Source of the DNA: Methanocalculus natronophilus
GTDB lineage: Archaea; Halobacteriota; Methanomicrobia; Methanomicrobiales; Methanocorpusculaceae
NCBI RefSeq assembly: GCF_038751955.1
Contig: NZ_JBCEXH010000001.1
Location: forward strand, 18,300 to 82,299
Length of the DNA stretch: 64,000 nucleotides
Direction: 5' to 3'
Each line of letters opens with the position of its first letter. Position 1 is the first letter of the stretch. Positions 8,303-16,476 of the stretch are shown in pieces. A model generated the notes under the pieces. The model was given only the letters and a program-made list of their open reading frames with translations. It was not told the origin of the DNA and made no database searches. A program made the position numbers and the translations under genes.

Positions 8303-9259
8303 TCAGGTCTTTTTGAAGAACCGGTCAAAGAGCGAGGGGGGATCACGCCTTGTCCGGGCTATGCAGTTCTCATGCTTTGGACAGCGTTCACAGGGTGCAT
8401 CCGGGGGTTTACGCGGCGTTTCACCCCGGTATATTGCCGCGGCTTTCTTCAGTGCATCAAGGAGCACGCGGCGATCCGTTGCAGTCGGGGTAACTGTCCG
8501 CACAACACCGGATGGGATATAGACGATTCTGACACCTGACTGTCGCGGCTGCGGCTTTAGAAACCCGGCTGATACTGGCTCAGCCGGGGATGCAAGCGCC
8601 TGGATCTCCTGCATCTCTTCTGCTGCGAGCAGGTATGCCGCTGCCCGGATCCGATCCTGGCGCCAGACCCCGTATGTCGGGGCACGGGTGGCACGGAGGA
8701 TGCCGATGACGGGATCCCGATCAAATACCCAGTCAATCCGTCCTGATATGCCATACTTTTTGTTTGCAACGGCTATATCAACTGCAACAGGCACATCCAG
8801 GGATGCGTCGCCGCCTTCCCAGGCAGTAATGCATTCATCAAGATAGACCCGCATCATAGCAGGGATATCCGGCCTGACCAGCCTGATCTCTTCCCATATC
8901 GCTTCGTTCTCAAGCCCGAAATCACTGAAACCCTCAGGATCATCACAGAATTGAGAGCAGCCATCCAGGTGGTAGCCGATCTGTTTAGATATCGTATACT
9001 CAAATGGCTCAGCAACCGCCTCGTTTCGCTCAAGGTAGACCCTGACCGGGCAGACCGAGACCCGGACAAGTGTTGAAACCGGGATATACCGGGGGTCGGC
9101 TGCACCCGGAGTAGCGTGCCGGGTATTGTGATCAGATCTGGTATAGGGCTTAGAACCGCTACCAGCTTCCTGGGTTGCATCCTGATCAAATCTGGTTAAA
9201 GGATCGCCTCTGGTATCTGGCTCTGGTGTTTTTCCGGGCAGAGACATGCGTAAGAACAT
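8303..9259 (-). CDS. Cas4/RecB-like Fe-S protein, apparently lacking nuclease residues
   Basis: A 318-residue protein with the Cas4 plan. An N-terminal Cys70 lies in VSVCPVRVYLER, and three C-terminal cysteines, C290, C293 and C299, lie in CERCPKHENC; together these are the four ligands expected for a 4Fe-4S cluster. The nuclease core is only partly kept. Asp176 in GRIDWVFD matches the first PD-(D/E)XK metal ligand, but the following strand (VIGILRATRAP) lacks the E-x-K pair, and the usual Q-x3-Y helix is altered (RQDRIRAAAYLL). It is therefore probably not an active exonuclease. The first 55 residues are an unstructured-looking extension; Met6 is an alternative start. No cas genes or CRISPR array accompany it. 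It is transcribed divergently from the DUF3467 gene, 29 bp away. Confidence 0.65.
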   Translation of the reverse strand: MFLRMSLPGKTPEPDTRGDPLTRFDQDATQEAGSGSKPYTRSDHNTRHATPGAADPRYIPVSTLVRVSVCPVRVYLERNEAVAEPFEYTISKQIGYHLDGCSQFCDDPEGFSDFGLENEAIWEEIRLVRPDIPAMMRVYLDECITAWEGGDASLDVPVAVDIAVANKKYGISGRIDWVFDRDPVIGILRATRAPTYGVWRQDRIRAAAYLLAAEEMQEIQALASPAEPVSAGFLKPQPRQSGVRIVYIPSGVVRTVTPTATDRRVLLDALKKAAAIYRGETPRKPPDAPCERCPKHENCIARTRRDPPSLFDRFFKKT

Positions 9260-9288
9260 TTTTCACTTCTCTTAGCTAATAGATTTGC

Positions 9289-9582
9289 ATGGCTTCCAAG
9301 GAAATAACCGTGAATGTCCCACAGGATCTTGACCCCGTCTACAGCAATATGATCCAGATCGCCTTCAGGGACGATGAGTTCACCTTCCTCTTCCTCCACC
9401 AGATACCAAATATCAACCAGGCAAAGGCCAAGTCTATTGTAACGATCAGCCCAAAGCATGCAAAGAAGTTTCTCGGGGTTCTTCAGCAGAGTATTGCCGA
9501 GTTTGAGGCAAAGTTCGGCACAATCGAGGCGCCAAAAGAGCAGCAGGCCACAGACACCGTCACGATGCGGGGCTACTCGTAA
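9289..9582 (+). CDS. DUF3467 protein
   Basis: A 97-residue protein matching DUF3467: VYSNMIQIAFRDDEFTFLFL near the N-terminus, then ITISP-like segment VTISPKHAKKFLGVLQQSI and the closing FEAKFGTIE. The family is widespread in bacteria and archaea and has no established biochemical function. The ATG at 9289 is only 29 bp from the divergent start of the Cas4-like gene, so both transcripts must have very short leaders. Nothing in the sequence indicates a membrane segment. Confidence 0.8.
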   Translation: MASKEITVNVPQDLDPVYSNMIQIAFRDDEFTFLFLHQIPNINQAKAKSIVTISPKHAKKFLGVLQQSIAEFEAKFGTIEAPKEQQATDTVTMRGYS

Positions 9583-9680
9583 ACGATGGAATGAGCCGGG
9601 AAAAGCCACCAGGGCTTTCGAAGGAGAATAGAAAGACGTTGAAAGGAGCAGAACCTTTTTTAGCTTTTCAAAGCCAATAC

Positions 9681-9720
9681 TATTGTCGCGTATTATAGCG
9701 TATTGTCGCGTAGTATCGCA
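9681..9720 (+). repeat. Four 10-bp tandem units directly before tRNA-Thr
   Basis: Units are TATTGTCGCG (9681), TATTATAGCG (9691), TATTGTCGCG (9701) and TAGTATCGCA (9711). The array stops 2 bp before the tRNA and fills the promoter interval where a TATA box is expected, so the second unit may double as the TATA element. Confidence 0.7.
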
Positions 9721-9722
9721 GT

Positions 9723-9796
9723 GCCGCCGTGGCTTAGCCCGGTATAGCGGCTGATTCGTAATCAGCAGGTCGAGGGTTCAACTCCCTCCGGCGGCT
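9723..9796 (+). tRNA. tRNA-Thr (anticodon CGT)
   Basis: The acceptor stem GCCGCCG pairs with CGGCGGC (9789-9795), discriminator T at 9796. The anticodon stem is GCTGA/TCAGC with loop TTCGTAA, giving anticodon CGT for threonine codon ACG. The T arm is GAGGG-TTCAACT-CCCTC. No intron and no encoded CCA; 74 nt. Confidence 0.95.
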
Positions 9797-10018
9797 CTCT
9801 TTTAAGGACGTTAAATTACGATTCAGGCATACATTACCCGATAATCGGATACATTGAACCTGAGATGTCATTCTAAATGAAACCGTGTACGAAGAGCCAT
9901 AAGCTGGGATATTCCGGCTTTTATCATATTCTGGCGGATGGCGTATCCATTCACCACACACTGATCCACCAGACTCCATCACCTTTATCATCTAAGTTGA
10001 CTACAAAGTAGTATACTT

Positions 10019-11455
10019 ATGTCTCAACAAATCTTCGTCGACCGGAATGATGAGCTCCGGTTCCTTCTTGATCGATACCATTCACAGAACCCGGAGTGCA
10101 TAATCATCTATGGCAGGCGGCGTGTCGGGAAGACAACTCTCCTCGCCCAATTCTTAAAGAAGGCAAGAGGCTTCTACTTCCTTGCCTCCGAGGAGGGAAC
10201 AGCCCTGAATATTTCTGATTTTGCGCACTATGCAGGAGAATACCTCCAGGATCCTGATTTTGAGCGGGGAAGCTATCCGGATTGGAAAGCAGTTTTTCAG
10301 GCGCTCATTTCCCACCGGAGATTCGCACCATCTGATGGAGGAAAAGTTGTGATTGTGATCGATGAGTTTCCGTACCTAATCGGACGGGACAAGGCAACTC
10401 CATCAATCTTCCAGAAGATATGGGATCAGATACTCGCCCATGAGCCGGTGATGCTTATCATCTCAGGATCATCAGTGAGCGCAATGGAAAGTGAAGTACT
10501 GGCATATACAAGCCCCCTGTACGGCAGAAGAACAGGCCAGTGGCAGGTTGAGCCGCTCCCCTACCCCTACCTCAGGGAGATCCTCCCCTATACTGAACAT
10601 GACCTGATTCTGACATGGTGCATCCTTGGAGGAATACCGGCATATCTCAGATTATTCAACCCGGATCTCTCCTTCTGGGAGAATGTGGAGGAGCAGATCC
10701 TGACAAAGGGTGCATACCTGTATTCTGAGGCAGAACTCCTTATGCACTATGAGTTCCGGGAAGCTGGCAACTATATCTCGATTCTTCGCGCCCTTGTCTC
10801 CGGACATACGACACTATCAGCAATCTGCCAGGCAACAGGCCTTGATAAAGGGATGGTATCCAAATATCTTGCAATACTCTCACGTATGAAGCTCATCCTT
10901 GATGAGGCGCCGATCACCGCACATGCGGGGTTCAGGAGACGGCATTACCGGTTGCGCGACCCGTATCTCACATTCTGGTTCCGCTTTGTGTATCCAAGGC
11001 GGGCAGAGACTGAAACCGGCAAGGTGGAGGCGGTTCTCCATTCGATTCAGGACTCAATCGCTCCATATTGTGGAGAGATGTTTGAGATACTTATTGAAGA
11101 TCTGGTACGGAGAGGAATCCTGTTTCCGGATACGCCATACTCACGCCTGGGGCGATGGTGGCAGAATGAGATAGAGATTGATATAGTCGGGCTCGATGAG
11201 CGGACAGGCTCCGCCCTTTTCTGCGAATGCAAATGGTCTGAAATCGGCATGCGGGATGCACGATCCATCATGGCAGCTCAGAGGGAGAAGGCAGAACACG
11301 TGCGATGGAGAAACGGCGAGCGGAAAGAACGCTATGCACTGATCGCCAGAGAGATTCACGGGAAAGAACAGCTCAGGAATGAGGGGTACCACGTCATTGA
11401 TCTCCAGGATATCACCCTGCTTTCAGAGAGATTTCTGGCAGATAAAGGAAAGTGA
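10019..11455 (+). CDS. Archaeal AAA-type ATPase with DUF234 C-terminal domain
   Basis: A 478-residue protein of the archaeal ATPase family found in accessory regions. The N-terminal STAND/AAA-like ATPase has Walker A in YGRRRVGKTTLL (about residues 38-49) and Walker B in VIVIDEFPYL (about 108-117). A winged-helix segment follows (ATGLDKGMVSKYLAILSRM, about 275-295). The C-terminal DUF234 region has RLRDPYLTFWFRFVYP and a PD-(D/E)XK-like core ending FCECKWSE (about 400-407). Substrate and partner are unknown. It lies 222 bp after tRNA-Thr. The gap holds no gene; TTGACTACAAAGTAGTATACTT just before the ATG is the likely promoter area, giving a nearly leaderless transcript. Confidence 0.85.
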   Translation: MSQQIFVDRNDELRFLLDRYHSQNPECIIIYGRRRVGKTTLLAQFLKKARGFYFLASEEGTALNISDFAHYAGEYLQDPDFERGSYPDWKAVFQALISHRRFAPSDGGKVVIVIDEFPYLIGRDKATPSIFQKIWDQILAHEPVMLIISGSSVSAMESEVLAYTSPLYGRRTGQWQVEPLPYPYLREILPYTEHDLILTWCILGGIPAYLRLFNPDLSFWENVEEQILTKGAYLYSEAELLMHYEFREAGNYISILRALVSGHTTLSAICQATGLDKGMVSKYLAILSRMKLILDEAPITAHAGFRRRHYRLRDPYLTFWFRFVYPRRAETETGKVEAVLHSIQDSIAPYCGEMFEILIEDLVRRGILFPDTPYSRLGRWWQNEIEIDIVGLDERTGSALFCECKWSEIGMRDARSIMAAQREKAEHVRWRNGERKERYALIAREIHGKEQLRNEGYHVIDLQDITLLSERFLADKGK

Positions 11456-11514
11456 CTCAGCCAGATGATGTATATGTGCACATCAAACCCAATGCATCAT
11501 GAAAACCCCTGCGA

Positions 11515-12123
11515 ATGAAAAGAGCGATTGCGAAAACAGAACATGCGGTATCGCATCCTCACAATCACAAGCAGATGTACATTCTCGAAGATATCCTGGC
11601 CCATAACCAGCTCATCGTCTTTTGCGGATCTGCCGCCAGCAGGAAATCAGCAGAGAGGGGATGCTACTATTGCGGCCCCGGCAATAAATTCTGGCCGCAG
11701 TTCTCCCGGATAACCGGCAGAGAGAACGTAATGCCCGCCTCCATTGATGATTGCAGGATTGTGTTGGAATACGGAATAGGGCTTACGGATCTGAATAAGA
11801 CTGAGTCGGGATCCGACAGATCCCTGACAAAAGCAAAATACGAAACAGATAATTGCATTCAGAAGATGCTGGAGTACAAACCCCGTTTCATCGTTTTTAA
11901 TGGGAAGGAGGCCGCCAGGCACGCCTTGAAGAAAAGGGATGTACGCTATGGATTACAAACTATAATGATTGGAGAGAGTGCTGTATTCGTTGCTCCATCA
12001 ACCTCCGGACTCGCAGCAAAAGACTGGAAGACACACGGCGAAGAGTACTGGAACAGGATAGGAGGGATCTATACAGAGATAAAGGCAAGGGAGGGTCAGG
12101 AAAGAAAGAGTCAAAATTACTGA
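11515..12123 (+). CDS. Mug-type mismatch-specific uracil/thymine DNA glycosylase
   Basis: A uracil-DNA-glycosylase fold protein of the Mug/TDG type, expected to remove uracil or thymine from G mismatches and start base-excision repair. Recognisable motifs are LIVFCGSAASRKSAERG followed by CGPGNKFWPQF (motif 1, nt about 11610-11705), LTDLNK, FNGKEAARHAL (nt about 11905) and the late loop PSTSGLAAKDW (nt about 11995). Two cysteines flank the active-site loop (GCYYCGPGN) where many homologues have other residues. ATG 11515 gives 202 residues; ATG 11575 (MYILEDIL) is an equally good start that drops a poorly conserved leader. Confidence 0.78.
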   Translation: MKRAIAKTEHAVSHPHNHKQMYILEDILAHNQLIVFCGSAASRKSAERGCYYCGPGNKFWPQFSRITGRENVMPASIDDCRIVLEYGIGLTDLNKTESGSDRSLTKAKYETDNCIQKMLEYKPRFIVFNGKEAARHALKKRDVRYGLQTIMIGESAVFVAPSTSGLAAKDWKTHGEEYWNRIGGIYTEIKAREGQERKSQNY

Positions 12124-12270
12124 TGATGTCCAGGAATGGTGAGCAAAGCAGGTAGAAGTCAGGTGATACCGGGAAGACGGGATTACCACTGCAGATGCGG
12201 TCTCCATGGCAGGATAGTTTTATTGGTGAAGAATTAGTATCTCTTTGATTACCCGGCAACGTACCTGACC

Positions 12271-15200
12271 ATGATTACAAGTAGTGTGATCGGGGAAGCC
12301 AGGTTCGGGAACCCGGAATTGGAGAGAGGAGAGAGAGAAGAGAAGATCGGAAGCAACCATCAAGAGCATGCCATGAACAACACCAATGATTGGAACAGGG
12401 GTGATCCAACGCGTGGAGACATCAGCCAGACTGGCAGCCAGAATACCAGCCAAAAATATAACAACAGAAATGACAGCAGCACAAACGACAGCACCAGTGA
12501 GAACAGTGAGAACAGCAATAACCCCTCCGGCTACATCTTTGTGAAAAGCCTGAGTTTCAAAGGCATCTGGTCATCACCGCGTGGAGTCGCCGTGCATGCC
12601 GACGGGACGCTCTATGTCGCCGACCTCTCCAACCATATAATAAGGAAATTTGACTCTTCCGGGACGCTGGTTGCGGAATTTGGATCCTGGGGCACAGGAG
12701 AGGGGCAGTTCTGGAAACCCCGGGGACTCGCCATAGATCACAATGGCGACATATATGTTGCTGATAGCAGAAACAACCGCATCCAGAAGTTTGATTCCCA
12801 CGGCACATTCATCGGCACCTGGGGGGCATGGGGACCAGAGATGGGAGAATTTGAGTGGCCCCTTGGTGTTGCAGTAGACAGGTACGGGTATGTCTATGTC
12901 ATAGACAGCGGCAACAACCGGATCCAGAAATTCGATAGTGCAGGCACATTCATCATAGAATGGAGGATAGACGACTCGCTCACCTTCTCAGGCGATACCG
13001 AGGCCCGCCTCCCCCAGGGTATCGCTGTTGACAGAAAAGGAAATGTCTTTGTGGCTGACACCGGCCATGCCTGCATCCGCCAGTTCGACGATGTAGGCAA
13101 CCTGATATCCACCTGGGGACGCGAGGGGCAGGCAGAGGGAGAGTTTAGCCAGCCCGGCGGCATCTCTGTGGATTGCGATGGTAATCTCTATGTCGCAGAT
13201 ACCGGAAACGCCCGTATCCAGAAATTCAGCAGCAATGGCACATTCATCACCATGTGGGGCCGATACGGCTCAGGTGAGCGGGAGTTCAAAAAACCATACG
13301 ATGTCACGCTGGACAGAAACGGCACCGTCTATGTAGCAGATTCAGAAAACCACCGCATCCAGATCTTTGCAGGCAGCAGATCAGAACGGGTTATGTCAGA
13401 TACATCTATCAGTACTGGATTAAAACAGGAGGAACAGCTGCAACCGGCAGCAGGCAGGACGACAGGTACCATACCGTCTGCCCCTGAAGGAAAGCCGGCT
13501 TCTTCGGCAGAAAACCCGGCTGCCCCGGCAGAACGAGAGATCCCCCCCTTCAGGTTCACCAGGAGTGCAAAGATCAGGGAGGCGGGTGGCGATGCAGCGA
13601 ATGCGACCGCCGGTTGGGAATTGTCGGGGAAGAGATCAGAGACAGAAACCAGCATACATGAGGAAGAGTCCATGAAGAAGACGCAGCCTGGTGAGTGTAT
13701 AGGCACCTGGGGAATCCAGGGAACAGGGAAAGGCGAGTTTAAAGCACCCTTCAGCATATCCATTGATGCGGATCAGTTGATCTATGTCGCAGATTCATGG
13801 AACAACCGGATCCAGAAATTTGATGAAAACGGGAATATCATTGCCACATGGGGACACTGGGGGACAGAAGATGGCCAGTTCCAGAACCCTGAAGGGGTGG
13901 CTGCCGATACGAGAGGCAACGTCTTTGTTGCAGATACAGACAATAACCGGATCCAGAAGTTCGATACAAACGGGAAATTCATCACACAATGGGGTTTGTT
14001 TGGCTCCAGCACCGGAAGATTCAATTCTCCACTCGGTATCGCAACAGATAGTTCGGGTTTTGTCTATGTGGTGGAATACTGGAATAACCGGGTGCAGAAG
14101 TTCGCAACCGATGGCAGATTCATCGAAAAACTGGGATCATTTGGATCGGGTGACGGCCAGTTCATCTACCCCCGGGGAATAGCCATTGACACAGAAGGAA
14201 ACATCTATGTCGCCGATATCGGCAACCACAGGATACAGAAGTTTTCTCACGCCGGTGCATTTCTCCTGCAGTGGGGATCTGAGGGCACAAATGACGGTGA
14301 ATTCAAAAAACCCGAGGGCGTTGCTGTTGATTCAAAGGGCTATGTCTACGTGGCAGATACAGACAACCACAGGATCCAGGTATTTGACAAGAACGGCCGC
14401 TTCATCACAAAATGGGGGGAGAAAGGCACACGTGAGGGTTATTTCAGCAGGCCACATGATCTGGCAATAGATGGACGGGGAAATGTATATGTTGTCGATA
14501 CCGAGAACCACCGGATACAGAAGTTCTCTCCTGTTCTAGTCAGCCAGGAAGAAGGATCAGCAGTCGAAGAAGAGAGAGAAAACCTGGTTCAACCAGAAGA
14601 GCCGGCCGCCAGGGTAGCAGGAGCGGGAGACGCAGCATCTGGGATCGCTTCTTTGAAAGACGTTGAAGCAGCCTTTGAAACAGCATTTGGGGCAGAAAAG
14701 GAGAAGCCTGTTGCAGACTTTACGGCCACACCCTTTGCGGGAAGTGCCCCGCTCGCTGTCAGGTTCTCTGACAGATCCAAGGGCAGCCCCAGATCATGGT
14801 TCTGGGAATTTGGCGACGGCTCCACTTCTGAAGAGCAGAATCCTCAAAGGACATACGAAACCCCTGGGATATACCCGGTCTCCCTGACTGTGACAAATCC
14901 GGATGGCAGAGACACCCGGACAAAAGAGGAGGCAATAACCGTCACCGAGGCCCCACAAGTACCGTTTACAGATGTATCCAGGGATGCTGAAACCGATGCA
15001 GACACTGATGCAGACATTGATGCTGCTCTCGAGATCGAACCAGATGCAGCCCAAGAGGCCACAGGAGATGCCGGTGCTGTTCACAAAAGAGCCACAGCAT
15101 TTCCGGAATCCGGACCCGCCGCACCTTCCACCAGCAGAGAGGAAGCACCCGCAGCTGAGGTTTTGCTCCCTGATGAAGAGGCACCGGAACAGCCCGGGAT

Positions 15201-16293
15201 ACCGCAGCAGGTAATCGAAGAAGAGATGCCAGTTCCAGGTGAGCTGCCGCCGCCTGTACCAGACGAGACTCCTGCAGCAGGAGAGGGCCCGGAGGAGCTG
15301 GCTGAAGAGCAAATACCTGATGACGTGGAGGAAGTGGAAGAGCTGATCCTGGAGCCTTCAGAAGAGCTGCTGCTGGATGAATACCTCAAGGAACCGGATA
15401 TATACGATACACGACAGCCAGTACAACAGATCCCGGGGCACGAGAAAGGGGTCGCTGATGAGCTGCCAGTACCGGATGAGGCTCCCCGGGCAGGAGAGAT
15501 GCCAGAGGAGCTGGCAGAGGAGACACCAGAAGAGCCACAGGCAGATATACCGGCTTTTGACCACCTGCCAGAAGAGTTGGTGGAGGAGCTCCCTGAAGAG
15601 CAGAGAATCGAACAAGCGATAGAGCCAACTGAAGAGCAGAACAAAGAGCCAGTGGACGGGGCCCTGCCTGATGAAAGCTATACAGCTCCTGACGCTCCGG
15701 GCACCCCGGGGGAGGAGCCATTACCCGGCGTCCCATCCCGTTCTCTCTATATCGGGACAGTGGCAGTCTCTATCGACTACCTCATCAGGCATCCGGAAGA
15801 GGGAGCAGCGTGTGTCAACAGGCTTGTCTCTGAAGAGAAGGTACCAATGGAGGAGCTTGTGTATACACTCAATGATGAGCTGCTCAGCTCCTCAACCAAT
15901 CAGCCTGTTCCAGTGGAAGAGAAGAAGAAGAGAATTCTGGCCGTTCAAAGCTTTATTGATGCAGATGGCATCACGCATACCATCAGGCAGCAACAGTTTG
16001 CAGCAGCCGCCATACAGGTTGGAGCACTCGGCTTCTGCCAGATCAGAATCTCCCATGTTCACGAACTCCCGGGTGCCACGCATTTCAGGATACAGGCAAG
16101 TCCCCATCTCCAGGCAATCGGCAGCAGTGATCCGGTCACATTTGTGGGAACAGGTACACAAAGCCTTGAGATAACCGATGTATCCGGATCTCTTTTTGCA
16201 ACAGGAACATTTGAGATACCTGCTGCCTATGGAATCCATGAAATGACAATTATTTTGGAGAAAATCATGGAGAGGGGTGCAGACGAGCAGTGA
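12271..16293 (+). CDS. Giant NHL double-propeller protein with PKD and acidic Pro/Glu-rich tail
   Basis: A 1340-residue protein. After a low-complexity Asn/Ser-rich leader (residues 1-85) come two six-bladed NHL propellers (about 87-370 and 474-755), with blades repeating a YVADTGNNRIQKF-type motif and GxFxxP turns. A PKD domain (about 811-895, WEFGDGSTS) is followed by a very acidic Pro/Glu-rich region (about 900-1155) and an unrecognised C-terminal domain (about 1165-1340, starting LYIGTVAVSIDYLIRHPEEG). NHL propellers bind proteins, RNA or glycans. No signal peptide is found at ATG 12271 or ATG 12373, and an in-frame stop lies about 35 bp upstream, so export, normal for PKD proteins, is not supported. 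Function unknown. Confidence 0.8.
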   Translation: MITSSVIGEARFGNPELERGEREEKIGSNHQEHAMNNTNDWNRGDPTRGDISQTGSQNTSQKYNNRNDSSTNDSTSENSENSNNPSGYIFVKSLSFKGIWSSPRGVAVHADGTLYVADLSNHIIRKFDSSGTLVAEFGSWGTGEGQFWKPRGLAIDHNGDIYVADSRNNRIQKFDSHGTFIGTWGAWGPEMGEFEWPLGVAVDRYGYVYVIDSGNNRIQKFDSAGTFIIEWRIDDSLTFSGDTEARLPQGIAVDRKGNVFVADTGHACIRQFDDVGNLISTWGREGQAEGEFSQPGGISVDCDGNLYVADTGNARIQKFSSNGTFITMWGRYGSGEREFKKPYDVTLDRNGTVYVADSENHRIQIFAGSRSERVMSDTSISTGLKQEEQLQPAAGRTTGTIPSAPEGKPASSAENPAAPAEREIPPFRFTRSAKIREAGGDAANATAGWELSGKRSETETSIHEEESMKKTQPGECIGTWGIQGTGKGEFKAPFSISIDADQLIYVADSWNNRIQKFDENGNIIATWGHWGTEDGQFQNPEGVAADTRGNVFVADTDNNRIQKFDTNGKFITQWGLFGSSTGRFNSPLGIATDSSGFVYVVEYWNNRVQKFATDGRFIEKLGSFGSGDGQFIYPRGIAIDTEGNIYVADIGNHRIQKFSHAGAFLLQWGSEGTNDGEFKKPEGVAVDSKGYVYVADTDNHRIQVFDKNGRFITKWGEKGTREGYFSRPHDLAIDGRGNVYVVDTENHRIQKFSPVLVSQEEGSAVEEERENLVQPEEPAARVAGAGDAASGIASLKDVEAAFETAFGAEKEKPVADFTATPFAGSAPLAVRFSDRSKGSPRSWFWEFGDGSTSEEQNPQRTYETPGIYPVSLTVTNPDGRDTRTKEEAITVTEAPQVPFTDVSRDAETDADTDADIDAALEIEPDAAQEATGDAGAVHKRATAFPESGPAAPSTSREEAPAAEVLLPDEEAPEQPGIPQQVIEEEMPVPGELPPPVPDETPAAGEGPEELAEEQIPDDVEEVEELILEPSEELLLDEYLKEPDIYDTRQPVQQIPGHEKGVADELPVPDEAPRAGEMPEELAEETPEEPQADIPAFDHLPEELVEELPEEQRIEQAIEPTEEQNKEPVDGALPDESYTAPDAPGTPGEEPLPGVPSRSLYIGTVAVSIDYLIRHPEEGAACVNRLVSEEKVPMEELVYTLNDELLSSSTNQPVPVEEKKKRILAVQSFIDADGITHTIRQQQFAAAAIQVGALGFCQIRISHVHELPGATHFRIQASPHLQAIGSSDPVTFVGTGTQSLEITDVSGSLFATGTFEIPAAYGIHEMTIILEKIMERGADEQ

Positions 16294-16476
16294 GCAGAGA
16301 ATTCTGCCCCGATCCATTTGACAATAATTAAGAACTTTTCTTTCGTTTTTACTATGTCAATTGAGGTTTCGGATGCAGCAGGCATCCGGATCTGATCAGT
16401 GAAACTCCGGCAGCACGTGATCGTTATGGATGGTGCAGACGGTTGTTTTTTGAGTGACGGTAGCTGGAGGTGGGAT

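Noticed and set aside
8303-9259. Cas4-like gene as evidence for a CRISPR system
   Set aside because: No other cas gene and no repeat-spacer array was found anywhere in the window, and the catalytic residues are missing.
9723-10018. tRNA-Thr as an attachment site of an integrated element
   Set aside because: No integrase, no repeat of the tRNA 3' end downstream and no phage or plasmid genes follow; only one accessory-type ATPase gene is nearby.
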